NCBI GenBank assembly: GCA_036873755.1
Contig: JAVTVY010018900.1
Coordinates: forward strand, 1 to 64,000
DNA length: 64,000 bases
Origin: Hanleya hanleyi
Taxonomy: Eukaryota; Mollusca; Polyplacophora; Lepidopleurida; Hanleyidae
Direction: 5' to 3'
Made by a program: the position numbers and the translations under genes. The number at the start of each line of letters is the position of its first letter. Within the stretch, counting starts at the first letter, position 1. Below are positions 1 to 9,663 of the stretch, piece by piece. A model generated the notes under the pieces. That model was not told where the DNA came from. It worked only from the letters and a program-made list of their open reading frames with translations, and ran no database searches.

Positions 1-438
1 CACGCTCTTGTAAATTTCGTACGAGTGAACTGGAGTGGTGGTGGGTACAACGTCGGTCGTCGTTGTCTGTTCACGTTCAGAGATGGTGCTGGGGGTGGGT
101 ACAACGTGGGTGGTCGGTTCACTGTGAATGATGAAATCCGGTGGGTCTTGAGACGTAGTAGGTGTACTTGGTGTAGGTGTAGAGCTCGACGTGGCTTGTA
201 CGCGGGGTGTGGTGGTAGTGGTGGTGACTGGGCTCGATACGACTGATGCTCTCTGTAGACCCGTTTCGCTGGTGCCTGGTGTTCTCAGTTGGTTAAGTAA
301 CGTGCTGACATAGGCTACGTCGTAAAACACACCTCCGTACAACACACCCAGCAGGGTTAGCAATAGCACCCCAAAGACCACTTGCGCTTTGCGCGTTTTG
401 CGAGACGCTGTCTTCAGAGGCAGCTGCTGTTGGTCCAT
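1..438 (-). CDS. Polinton membrane protein with Ser/Thr/Pro-rich ectodomain (partial)
   Basis: Reading frame open from the ATG at 438 to the left edge (146 codons, no stop), so the 3' end is outside the window. Residues about 1-18 are basic and polar, residues about 19-45 form one hydrophobic transmembrane segment rich in Val, Leu and Gly, and the rest is dominated by Thr, Ser and Pro with runs of Thr, as in O-glycosylated stalks. The predicted topology is type II, with the N-terminus inside. An in-frame ATG at 552 lies upstream of the TATA box at 487-493 and inside the integrase coding region, so 438 is preferred. No function is recognised; it could be a minor envelope or accessory protein of the virus-like element. 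Confidence 0.6.
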   Translation of the reverse strand, partial: MDQQQLPLKTASRKTRKAQVVFGVLLLTLLGVLYGGVFYDVAYVSTLLNQLRTPGTSETGLQRASVVSSPVTTTTTTPRVQATSSSTPTPSTPTTSQDPPDFIIHSEPTTHVVPTPSTISEREQTTTTDVVPTTTPVHSYEIYKSV

Positions 439-486
439 AGCACTGTGGTCGGATGTGGAATGAAGGAGGACGGCAGTGGTGTCTGG

Positions 487-493
487 TTTTATA
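487..493 (-). promoter_or_regulatory. TATA box (TATAAAA) of the membrane protein gene
   Basis: TATAAAA on the minus strand, 49 bp before the ATG at 438. The TAA stop codon of the integrase gene (489-491) lies inside the box, so the end of one gene and the core promoter of the next share bases. Confidence 0.6.
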
Positions 494-1562
494 GTCGTTT
501 CACCTGGTTTGCCGCGACCCAGGAATTGAAGGAACTGGGCCAGCCTTGCCATTTCACGAAATGAAACAGTTTGCCACGTCGACGTTCCGTTTTCAAAATC
601 TGCTCCACCGTGTAGTAGTCTTGCTGTGTTTTTACAACAGGCTGTAATTCCGTGTCGTAAAACGTCCCCAGCAACGTTTCCCCTTGGAGATCTTCCAGTT
701 CATAGACTCGCCGCTGTCGGGGTAGGCGCCGTTTAATCAGGAAGTGCTCATCGCTCCAGTTGGGCAAGTAACTTTTCTCGAACTTGCCCTTGACTTTACT
801 GATCCGTACAGGGTCCCCGACCTTGTACACCGCCTTCGTCGTTCGCTGCGATGGCCTGGGGTACAAGACACGCCGGACTTGGGCTTCATTGCGTTGGGTC
901 ACGGTAATGGGGGCTCTCTCTATACTTCGATGATAGGCTCGATTGTAACCCTTCACCAGTTTCGGGAGAACATCGATGTACCGCCTTGTATTCTTCTAGG
1001 TGAAATATTTATACATGCGGCCTTTGAATGTCCTGTTGAACCTCTCCACCACGGAAGCCTTGGTCTCGTTGTACGTATGGAAGAAAAACACCTTCTGTTT
1101 CTTGAGAAAGGCTTGGAACGGTCTGATGAGGAATTCCGTGCCTTCGTCGGTTTGCAAATACAAAGGTTTGCGCCCGGTCTTGAAGATGTCTTTGAACGCC
1201 GCTATGAGATTTGCCCCCGTTTTCGTCCGGATGGGTACCACCCACGCATACTTGGATAGGATATCGATGCACGTCAAGATATACCGATTCTCATCGTTGT
1301 GTTTGGCAAAGGCGCTCATATCCACCAAATCCGCTTGCCACTGGGCATCTATTCCTCCCACGATGACCCGGTTCCGTAGAAAATGACGACGGACAGATCG
1401 ATGTAAGGTATAGGTGTCTTGTCTTCTTAACCAATCTCGGACTTGGGCACGTTGTACCCCCTGGGGTTTGGCCGCTCGATAGAGAGCCGACAATGCACTA
1501 TAGGCTGCCGGACTGTCGGGACTGTAGTATAAGTTATCCAACACCTTCTCCCAGCGCTTCAT
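489..1562 (-). pseudogene. Polinton DDE integrase with C-terminal chromodomain, one in-frame stop
   Basis: Integrase of the retroviral superfamily; it would cut target DNA and join the element's ends. The frame runs 358 codons. Codons 75-173 hold the catalytic core with Asp78 (WQADLV), Asp139 (LQTDEG) and Glu173 (VVERFN). After the core comes an SH3-like segment (VGDPVRISKVKGKFEK), then a chromodomain at about codons 315-357 (YTVEQIL, VKWQGW). A single TAG at 996-998 (codon 189) separates core from C-terminal part; the frame is otherwise unbroken and the downstream residues fit the family, so this is one gene with one nonsense change, not two genes. Start at 1562 fits the TATA box at 1599-1606. 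It is either a recent pseudogene or an assembly or base error. Confidence 0.85.
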
Positions 1563-1590
1563 GGTGACAAAATGATGATGGACCCTGGCT

Positions 1591-2055
1591 CTATCGTTTA
1601 TTTATAACGGGTATATCTTGGGCCTGAGTTTCTTTCTGATTTTCTTCGTGGACTTCCACAGTGGCCATGGTCAATGACCAGTCCAACTCGTCTGATGACC
1701 GCTTGATAAGCACTTCATCCACATCCACCACGGCATCTTCCAATGCAGACCATAGATCAGGGTGAAGGGTAAAATGCACTGTACCTCCATTTAGCCGAGC
1801 CAATTGAGCAAAGAAAGGGCCGCGTCGAATGTACACATCGTGACACAAGTGGATGAGGTCGCCGTCCAGTTCACCAGACAACACCCGTTTGAATTTGGTC
1901 CAGCCCTCCCGGGACAGACGAATGTGAGCCGGGCACGGTTGTGTAGGGTCCGTGTCTCCCACCACCTCCTCCATGATATCGACCTTATCCGCATACACGT
2001 GCAGGAAAACCTCGGGGGTCAAGCTGAAATACGCCAGTACTATATGCTCCGTCAT
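1591..2055 (-). CDS. Polinton protein with two PC4-like repeats (paralogue A)
   Basis: 154 residues from the ATG at 2055. An in-frame ATG at 2085 is only 10 bp from the TATA box (2095-2102), upstream of the likely transcription start, so the internal Met is chosen; its N-terminus also aligns with paralogue B. Two units share a beta-strand then amphipathic-helix pattern: unit 1 (about 17-70) ends in LSREGWTKFKRVLSGELDG with Trp52, and unit 2 (about 73-118) ends in TLHPDLWSALEDAVVDVDEV with Trp102. Unit 2 matches the strand-helix signature of transcription coactivator PC4 (L, P, W, S, L, then a D.D pair). PC4 folds bind single-stranded DNA, so a replication or transcription role is inferred. 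The C-terminal 30 residues are Gln/Glu rich. Not recognised as a named Polinton gene. Confidence 0.7.
   Translation of the reverse strand: MTEHIVLAYFSLTPEVFLHVYADKVDIMEEVVGDTDPTQPCPAHIRLSREGWTKFKRVLSGELDGDLIHLCHDVYIRRGPFFAQLARLNGGTVHFTLHPDLWSALEDAVVDVDEVLIKRSSDELDWSLTMATVEVHEENQKETQAQDIPVINKR
1599..1606 (-). promoter_or_regulatory. TATA box (TATAAATA) of the integrase gene
   Basis: TATAAATA on the minus strand, 37 bp before the integrase ATG at 1562. It lies wholly within the last codons of the preceding gene (stop at 1591-1593). Confidence 0.6.
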
Positions 2056-2094
2056 GGTCAGTACGTGAATGGTACCAGATTTCACTGTCTCCCG

Positions 2095-2102
2095 TATTTA
2101 TA
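2095..2102 (-). promoter_or_regulatory. TATA box (TATAAATA) of paralogue A
   Basis: TATAAATA on the minus strand, 40 bp before the chosen ATG at 2055 and about 34 bp past the stop of paralogue B (2136-2138). Its position decides the start codon. Confidence 0.6.
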
Positions 2103-2135
2103 GGGAGAACCCCGTGAGATCAAAGGATCAGGTGG

Positions 2136-2789
2136 TCATGTCATTGGGCTGACTGAGTCTAGCGGGGTAATCAATGGCATCGTCGTCGGGTTCATGTAGT
2201 TGTTTATGGGGTTCAGCCATTGGCCCCGCGGCTTCATCACGGATTTTTCTTCTTCTTCATCGTTCTGGCCCGTCATGTGTGTGTGGGTGGCTTCATCAGG
2301 TGACACTGTCATTCCAGCCTCTGCGCATTCTATACATATAGTATTTTCTCCATCCGCTTTTTTTTCATTAGGTTCATCTAGTGCGTGTTCGATAGCATGA
2401 GCCCATGCCAATTGGTGGGGTGATCGATCGTCGGGTATAAATAACTGGTCCACCAGAGGGCCTATTTTCTCCAAGGCTGACCACAGAGAGGGAGTTAGGA
2501 GGAAACTTCGAGCCGGCTCTTGGTAGCGTCCCACCCGTGGGTAGAGCGCAGTATGGTATACGTAGTTGGCCTTGTCCAGGTGGATCAGGTGTCCGTCTAA
2601 CTCTCCGCTCAACACCCGTTTAAACTTAGTCCACCCATCACGCTGTAGTGTCACCGTATTCGATAAAGTCTCAGGGGACGCCCTCCAATCCCCGCCACTA
2701 TCTTCCACCAGAGTCACATAATCTTCATAAACGTATAATCCCACCTGGTAAGGTGTAAGGGGGAGGATGGCTCGTAGGACGGATGACAT
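2136..2789 (-). CDS. Polinton protein with two PC4-like repeats and acidic tail (paralogue B)
   Basis: 217 residues from the ATG at 2789, chosen over an in-frame ATG at 2825 because that lies only 16 bp from the TATA box and because 2789 lines up with paralogue A. Residues 52-66 (GWTKFKRVLSGELDG) are identical to paralogue A, while many codons there differ at silent positions, which points to selection on the protein. A second strand-helix unit with Trp103 (LLTPSLWSALEK) follows. The C-terminal 80 residues are acidic and low in complexity (NDEEEEK), a common feature of single-strand-DNA-binding proteins. Same inferred PC4-like fold as paralogue A; the pair probably arose by tandem duplication. 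No database match was possible. Confidence 0.7.
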   Translation of the reverse strand: MSSVLRAILPLTPYQVGLYVYEDYVTLVEDSGGDWRASPETLSNTVTLQRDGWTKFKRVLSGELDGHLIHLDKANYVYHTALYPRVGRYQEPARSFLLTPSLWSALEKIGPLVDQLFIPDDRSPHQLAWAHAIEHALDEPNEKKADGENTICIECAEAGMTVSPDEATHTHMTGQNDEEEEKSVMKPRGQWLNPINNYMNPTTMPLITPLDSVSPMT

Positions 2790-2840
2790 GCTTTGTCCAA
2801 ATGTCGAACGGTGAATGACACACACTCTGTCTGACCCTGG

Positions 2841-2848
2841 TATTTATA
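2841..2848 (-). promoter_or_regulatory. TATA box (TATAAATA) of paralogue B
   Basis: TATAAATA on the minus strand, 52 bp before the ATG at 2789 and 3 bp after the stop codon of the preceding gene (2852-2854). Confidence 0.6.
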
Positions 2849-2851
2849 GTG

Positions 2852-3178
2852 TCAATACCACAGCGCCAGGGTGAATAGGGCACAGACTAGTATGAGGCCA
2901 ACCAGCCGGTGCTGGTTGCGGCGTGAGCGCTCGTGGTCCATAGCCCGAGCATCAAGGATGGCTGTCATAGTCCAGTAGTGGTGAGTGATGGCACGCCTCT
3001 CCATCGAGTGCACTCTGTGGAGGACCGCTTCTGTGAACTCGTTCAGGATCTAGCGTCGTCCCTCGTTGTCGTCGCCATCTGCAAACATGGACCGGACCAC
3101 TGCTCGGTAACCCGTGAATGAATTCACCACGGTGGCATACTGTAAAATGCGAGTCGCATGGGGCTGGGTCTCCGCCAT
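2852..3178 (-). pseudogene. Small tail-anchored Polinton protein with one in-frame stop
   Basis: Frame of 109 codons from the ATG at 3178 to TGA at 2852-2854. It is broken only by a TAG at 3050-3052 (codon 43). The part after the TAG stays open and ends in a hydrophobic segment, residues about 92-108 (LVGLILVCALF), directly before the stop, as in tail-anchored membrane proteins. The stop is placed 3 bp before the next gene's TATA box, which supports the whole frame as the original gene. A TATA box lies 41 bp before the ATG. Function unknown. If the TAG is real, only a 42-residue product would be made. Confidence 0.5.
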
Positions 3179-3218
3179 GGCTCTGTAGAAATGAAGGTGT
3201 GTGATCCAGAGGGACGTG

Positions 3219-3225
3219 TTTTATA
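3219..3225 (-). promoter_or_regulatory. TATA box (TATAAAA) of the tail-anchored protein gene
   Basis: TATAAAA on the minus strand, 41 bp before the ATG at 3178; same spacing as for the other genes of the cluster. Confidence 0.55.
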
Positions 3226-3997
3226 GACCAGATGTAGCTCTACGGGTATAGTCCGTGATACGTACTATTCTGATGGGTTAGTCCAAAAAAAGGGAGCAAC
3301 ACAGATTACAGATCAATCCTTTTATTATGCGTGAACAACATAGAAATGCATGTACTGACCTGTCTGTGGGAGGTTTCCCACAATGGCGTTCACCTTCGCG
3401 TCTTTTCGTGTACGTCCGTGTCTTTTCGTTAAAGTCCGTGTATCTTCGGTAAAGTACGTAGGCATTGGGCAAGGAAGCTTTTTCCCGAGACCGAATCACC
3501 GCCAGACATGACTGCATCACCGCGGATGAATACATTCTTGCACTCACTCACACCTCGCAACATTGTCTCATTGGACATTGGACCGTTTGACCTGGAGGTG
3601 ACCCTTTGACCTTTTGACCCGCGTCCGCGCGCGCACTTCCGGAGAACTCGCGCGCGCGCTCGCGCTGCGGGGCGCTGGGGCGGGGCGGGAAAACACAAAA
3701 CACACCGGCGATTGAACATACGGACGGCTAAGAGGAAACATTAGGAACTCTTCTATGTTTGGAGGTAGTTTTTAGTGAAAAACCCGGAAGTGACGTCATA
3801 CAGGGTCCAGTTTTCGACACTGAGTGACCACATCCGACAAAATAGCCAGTTTTCGACACCGGATGTGCCGCCATCTTGAACATACGTGCCGCCATCTTGG
3901 ATATGTCCCATAATGCACCGGGTCAAAATACTCGCTTCTGATTGGACGAGAGCTCTGGGACGGATTTGAAATACACGCTTCTGATTGGACATGCATC
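3226..3997. promoter_or_regulatory. CpG-rich, promoter-like subterminal segment, no gene
   Basis: No convincing gene. About 3,625-3,690 is extremely CpG rich. From 3,780 to 3,990 there are several motifs typical of CpG-island promoters: an ETS-plus-CRE word (CGGAAGTGACGTCA), two YY1-like GCCGCCATCTTG words, and two CCAAT boxes (as ATTGG). The word GCATCACCGCGGATGAATAC near 3,513 recurs near 5,036 and, inverted, near 60,850, so it belongs to the element family. An 89-codon minus frame at 3,278-3,547 overlaps this repeat and is not supported. Confidence 0.45.
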
Positions 3998-5030
3998 TGC
4001 GCATGCGCAGAATGATATTCCTACCGCACACCCAACCCATCAGATGCCCCTTCACGAATGCTTCACTTAGATACCTCACTCGACCCCATTGGTGCATTAG
4101 GGGCTCCCCTACATCCCAACACGGCTATTTTCATACACTTGGGCCACCGCGCATGCGCAGAATGCCGATAGTTCAACCCACACCCAGCCCATCAGATGCC
4201 CCTTCACATAAGCTTCACTTTGATACCTCACTCGACCCCATTGGTCCATTAGGGGCTCCCCTGGCTCCCAACACGGCTATTTTCATACCCTTGGGCCACC
4301 GCGCATGCGCAGAATGCCGATAGTTCAGCCCCATATCCAGCCCATCAGATGCCCCTTCACGAATGCTTCACTTTGATACCTCACTCGACCCCATTGGTCC
4401 ATTACGGGCTCCCCTAGCTCCAACACGGCTATTTCCATACCCTTGGGCCACCACGCATGCGCAGAATGCCGATATTTCAACCCCACGCCCAGTCCATCAG
4501 ATGCCCCTTCACGAATGCTTCACTTTGATACCTCATACGACTCCATTGGCCCATTAGGGACTCCCCTAGCTCCAAAACCGCTATTTCCATACCCTTGAGC
4601 CACCGCGCATGCGCAGAATGCCGATATTTCAACCCCACACCCAGCCCATCAGATGCCCCTTCACGAATGCTTCACATCGATACCTCACTCGACCCCACTG
4701 GACCAGTAGTCAATCTCCTAGCTCCAAAAGGCTATTTTCATACCCTTTGGCCTCCGCGCATGCGCAGAATGCCGATAGTTCAACCCCGCGCCCAGCCCAT
4801 CAGATGCCCCTTCACCTAACCTTCAATTTGATACCTCACTCGACCCCATCGGACCCTTAGGGGCTCCCCTAGCTCCAAAAGGCTATTTTCATACCCTTCG
4901 GCCGCCGCGCATGCGCAGAATGACGATATTTCAACCCCACACCCAGCCCATTAGATGCTCCTTCACCTAACCTTCACTTTGATACCTCACTCGACCCCAT
5001 CGGACCATTTTATCTAGGGACTACTTTTTC
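3998..5030. repeat. 151-bp tandem repeat, about 7 copies, with NRF1-like palindromes
   Basis: GCGCATGCGC-type palindromes recur at about 3,999, 4,149, 4,301, 4,453, 4,605, 4,756 and 4,907, giving a unit near 151 bp. Between them each unit carries CCCATCAGATGCCCCTTCAC and a CCCCATTGG CCAAT-like word. A partial inverted copy lies at about 60,911-61,000 beside the polymerase gene. The short ORFs across the array are by-products of the period. Confidence 0.9.
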
Positions 5031-5896
5031 ATGCCCGCATCACCGCGCATGAATACATTTTTTTTTTTTTTTTTTTTGCCGGAACTTTTTTTTTTGCCCG
5101 AACATGCCCGAACATGCCCGAACCACGCCGCCATCTTGCTTTACAACAGGGCCGACACCCACCCTCTTGCTTTACAACAGGGACCACACCTCAACCAATC
5201 AAATTCAACCTCACACTTACAATTCAACCAATCAAAACCCTCGTTACAAAACCAACCAGTTGTGACGTCATAGTTACATCCGGGTGAAAGTTGACGTTAA
5301 CTGCTGTATATACACTACTAGCGGGTCATATGCACCGAGATATTCTCCACATCGGAACTCTCACAAATGTATCACAAATTTCACAAACATTACAAGCGCA
5401 GTATTTACAGCTGACTGAATTACGATCAAAAAGACTTACCATCAAATCTGTCCAAATAGAACAAAACAACAACACAGTGTCTTAGTAACTTATATTATTA
5501 AGGTTATGAAAATGAGAAAATATAAATTGCCAAATATCATGAATCCACTGGTTATAATAAAATTATAATAATAATTTAGTGGTCAAATCTTTGAATAATC
5601 TTTAGTTATTTTATATAAAAATGTACAGGTACATTGAGAATATGTAAATATTATCACGGTAACAATGTAAAACTTGTGACTTTTTCTGACAATGTTATTC
5701 AGTATCTCTTTAATAATTCGCGAACAAATGAATACTGCCAGAAACAATATCTCCGTTTTCCAATTATACTTCTGACAATCTAGTTTTGATTAAATTCCTT
5801 CAATACTTAACTACCAGCCTTCATTTATACATACCACAATTGGTTCTCCTTCTGTGTAAAAATGCATTAAATATGGTATGAAGCAATCATATAACA
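5031..5896. other. Stretch without a gene
   Basis: Holds a poly-T run (5,058-5,078), short CATGCCCGAA repeats, one more YY1-like GCCGCCATCTTG, and CCAATCAAA words (5,195-5,240). From 5,490 on it is AT-rich sequence in which nothing is recognised. Confidence 0.5.
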
Positions 5897-6639
5897 AGAG
5901 CCCAAGGGGCTTCAATATACGCTGGTGTATCTGGAGTTACATTGGTCCAAATTTCAAGGTTTTTATTCCAATTGATAGCTAGCCTACAATTTTGTGCTTC
6001 TGAGAATGTAACATCTTATATTGAATGATAAACTAAAACGAGTTTAACTCTTGGTAACTAGTTGACCTTGAAGCAAGAGCCGAGAGCTCACATATCCCAC
6101 ACTGAAATCGACAATAATTAAACACAAGAAAATAGTAGTTTTCCTGCAAATGAATTCCTTTCAGACGAGAGAATTTTTCATGAAGGAAGAAGATAGTGAT
6201 GAAGTAAACCTTTGTTCTTGAATTAATAAATAGGTATGAAGTTCATAAAGGACTCCTCTCCCCATTAATTTAGTAAATGTATGGTTTTTATATCACAACA
6301 GTTTAACTAAATGTAGCTGTTTCAAATATGGGAGACAACTCCACAGGATGAATGCCATATACATGTAGGGGAGAAAATACTAAATATTCCAACCTAACAC
6401 ATATGGTCAGCTAAACTTGATTCAGTTTTGAAGGACTGTGACCTTGACCTTGGACAAATTGATCTCAAAATGTATGGTTCCTCTCTGCCATGCGAGTAAG
6501 TTTGGTGCCATTCCATACCTTGAAACTAGAGATATCGCATGGACAACAAATCTTATTGGATGAATGGACAGAACGTAACATTGCATTACACAACTTCGTC
6601 TTCGACAGGCATATGAAAATGTGACTTTTAATGATTTCT

Positions 6640-7400
6640 TGATTTTGGGGTCACAGTGACCTTGACCTTTGACCCACATTTTGGTATGTAACTCATGTCC
6701 CTCTACTGGCAGAAAAAGTTATTTTTTAATGATTTCCTGATTTTGGGATCAGTGACCTTGACCTTTGACCTTGACCTAAATTTTGGAACACGACACATCG
6801 TCTTCCCTCAATGTATCAACGGACACACAAAAAATCATGATTTTTATGAATTTCATGATTTTGGGGGTCAGCGACCTCGACGTTCGGCCTTGACCTACAT
6901 TTTGGTATGCGCTACATCATGTCCCACTAATGTATCTACTGACACACAAAAAAAAGCAATTTTCAAAGATTTCTTGATTCTGGAGTCACAGTGACCTCGA
7001 TTTTGGTAGAAGACAAATCGTCTCCCAGTAATTTCTCAATGGACACAAAAAATCCTGTTTTGGGGTCAGTGACCTTTGACCTTTATTTATTTTTTGGTAT
7101 GCGACACTTCATTTCTCCCTATTGAATCCACTCACAAAAAATTAGAAATTTTTAATGATTTCCTGATTTTTCTGTCACACTGACCGTTGAATTCTGACCT
7201 CGACCTACATTTGGTATGCAAGACGTCGTTCCCCCCTAGAGCATCCCCTCACAAAAAATTAGAACTGTAGATAGAAAACTGTCAATGGTAAATGATTTCC
7301 TGATTTTAGGCAACAGTGGCCTTTGACCTCTGACCACAATCTCAATTTTGGTACGCGACACATCGTCTTCACCTAGTGTGTCCACTCACGAAACATGCAG
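6640..7400 (+). repeat. Diverged core repeats with clustered TGACCT half-sites
   Basis: About six diverged units of 115-135 bp, each with GATTTCCTGATTTTGGGGTC, a TGACCTTGACCTTTGACC block, CATTTTGGTATGCGACACAT and a run of A. Related units recur at 9,440-9,560 and 34,590-34,800. Confidence 0.7.
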
Positions 7401-7613
7401 CTTCGCAAAAAGATTGAGCCCTTTAGGGTGGCACATCATTTGAGGTTGCACATCATTGGTAATGCACATATTTCAAATGACAATACATACAATTATGGTT
7501 TCTATATCAGTGATGTTGAGGTTGGATTGAAAGAGGAACTATATTATAAAACTTGAAATAAAGATTGCATTTCTTTTTCAAAGTAAGCATATTCAGCTCA
7601 TTTATGTACATGG

Positions 7614-7835
7614 ATACGGTAATTCCCCTAATAATTCGATCACAGGAAGTGCCATATTTAATGCTCATATCTGAAAATATTGTTTATATATCCAACTTTT
7701 CTTGTGCATTATCTTTTAAGATGTGGTAGTTCTACAGTTTGATAGCATCACAGTATCTTTGTCATTCTTTGTTTCTTAAATAATGGAGTGAAAAGTTGCA
7801 CTTCCTGCGATTGAATTATTAGGGGAATTACCGTA
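7614..7835. mobile_element. TA-flanked MITE, copy 1 of a family
   Basis: 222 bp with terminal inverted repeats TACGGTAATTCCCCTAATAA and its complement at the right end, then GATCACAGGAAGTG against CACTTCCTGCGATTG inside. TA target duplication is included. Four more copies are in this window. Confidence 0.75.
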
Positions 7836-8459
7836 GTTAGAAACAATTGACTGTGCAATTTGGACCACGTTCTTGGTGTAACTTTGTGTCATGATATGTG
7901 AATTATATAATCCCTTTTCTGACAGAGATATTAACAATGTAATAGTTGGAGTAGAGGTATCATTTACAGTATGGAATGGAACACCAGCCTTGTGGGTAAA
8001 CCCTCACATTTGTATGCAAATAAAACAATATAATGACAAATGTTTTCAATCATACATGTGTAAGCTACATAATAATGTGCACTGGTAAAACTGGGACACC
8101 ACAAACTTGTGTTAAATGTTAGATGTGTGGACACAGATATGGTTGGTGTAAAAGCTTTATGTTAAATCACATGATGTGGCATAGACGGATTTGATAGCAA
8201 AATTGAAGAAAATTTTGTCCTTCATTTAAGGCGACACGAAATTCAAAACTGATAGAGGATCAGTCCTGCGGGATTCCCCCGCCAGGTTATTGTACTTCTG
8301 AAACAAAAATAATGTCATCAAACTATTAGCAATTACTATAAAGGAATATATTGTAGATGATTTGTTGTGTGTGTGTGTGTGTATATACAATGTACACTGC
8401 ATCTCATACCTAATAGTAGGTTAGTTTCACATATAAGAGATATAAAATTTGAAATTGAA

Positions 8460-9330
8460 ATATGAGGGTATGGGGTCGGGCAATACATTGAATAAATGTA
8501 GAATGATGTAAGCTCCCAGAATATATGAGGGTATACGAGAGATAGAGGGTGTGGCTCTGTGCCCCCGGGGGTGAGGACATGCTCCCGGGGGTAGTGGATG
8601 GGTTGAATAAGTGTAGATGGCGGATGGGTTGAATAAGTGTATGATGATGATGTAAGCTCCTTGAATACATGATGGTATGGGATCCGGCGAAGCTTACTTT
8701 AAGAAATATAGAGTGGGGCTCAGTACCCCAGGGGTGGGGACATGCTCCCTGGGGTAGTGGATGGGTTGAATAAGTGTAGCATGATCTAAGCTCCCAGACT
8801 ATATGAGGGTATGGGGTCGGGTGAAGCTTTGTTTAAGAGATAAAGGGTGGGGCTCGGTGCCCCAGGGGTGGGGACATGCTCCCCGAGGGTAGTGGATAGG
8901 TTGAGTAACTGTAGCATGATCTAAGCTCCCAGACTATATGAGGGAATGGGGTCGGCTGAAGCTTTGTCTAAGAGATAGAGGGTGGGGCTCAGTGCCCCAG
9001 GGGTGGGGACACGCTGCCCGAAGGTAGTGGATGGGTTCAATAAGTGTAGCCAGATGTAAGCATTTGGAATATATGAAAGTTCTGGGGTCGGCATGGCCTT
9101 AGTTTAGGAGACATAGGTGAGACTGAGAAGCTGTGGACAAGAAAATCTAAGTCCAAAACGTTAACATTTACTTGGTCCTGGGGTCCCAGGGATGGGAACG
9201 GGCTCCCCGAGGGTAGTGGATGGGTTCAATATGTGGAGCCTGATGTAAGCATCTGAAATATGAGGGTTGGGCGGTTGGGCAGGCGTTAGAATCAAACTTT
9301 AACATTGACTTGGTCCTGCGGATAGACAGA
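8460..9330 (+). repeat. 135-bp tandem core repeat, about 6 copies
   Basis: Units run AGCTCCCAGA, ATATATGAGGGTATGGGGTC, AGAGATAGAGGGTGGGGCTC, CCCCAGGGGTGGGGACATG, GGTAGTGGATGGGTTGAATA. A two-unit relic of the same repeat lies at 37,140-37,330. It is followed by ACAG/ACGG microsatellite DNA, as in pearl elements. Confidence 0.75.
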
Positions 9331-9610
9331 TAGATAGACAGACGGACAGCTATATCGAGCTTTCCACAGCTAAAGCTACAGGCTCAATAAAAATTGCAAC
9401 TGTGGATAGCAAATGTTCACAGATATAGACCAGACACAAACACTGTAGTGATTTCCTGTTTTTTAAGCCAGTGACCTTTAACCTCTGACCTTGACCTTCA
9501 TTTAGGTACGCGACACATCATCTTCCCGTAGGGTATCCACTCACCAAAACTTGGAACTGTAGATAGAAAACTGTCCCAGATATAGAACGGACACGCGGGT
9601 CGGACAAATG

Positions 9611-9663
9611 AACAGACAGACGGGCAGACAGACAGACAGACAGACAGACAGACGGACGGACGG
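9611..9663 (+). repeat. (ACAG/ACGG)n microsatellite
   Basis: Uninterrupted GACAGACA tetranucleotide run passing into GACGGACGG, 53 bp, before the hairpin tail of the pearl-like element. Confidence 0.9.

Larger units (their letters stand above)
1..5030 (-). mobile_element. Terminal part of a Polinton/Maverick-type transposon
   Basis: Five compact genes on the minus strand, including a retroviral-like integrase with a C-terminal chromodomain, followed towards the right by non-coding DNA and tandem repeats. This integrase type together with virus-style packing is characteristic of Polintons (Mavericks, adintoviruses). Capsid, packaging ATPase, protease and polymerase genes are not in this part and would be expected to the left of the window. 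The right limit near 5,030 is a guess based on an AGTAGTCCC word (minus strand) that resembles the AGTAGT-type Polinton terminus. No target duplication could be checked. Confidence 0.75.

Noticed and set aside
996..998. Reassigned or recoded UAG in the Polinton
   Set aside because: Only two cases, no visible readthrough signal, and related DNA in the window decays by other stops and frameshifts; kept only as a low-probability idea.
3278..3547. 89-codon minus-strand ORF right of the Polinton genes
   Set aside because: Overlaps family repeat DNA, lacks a TATA box at the usual spacing, and shows no recognisable pattern.
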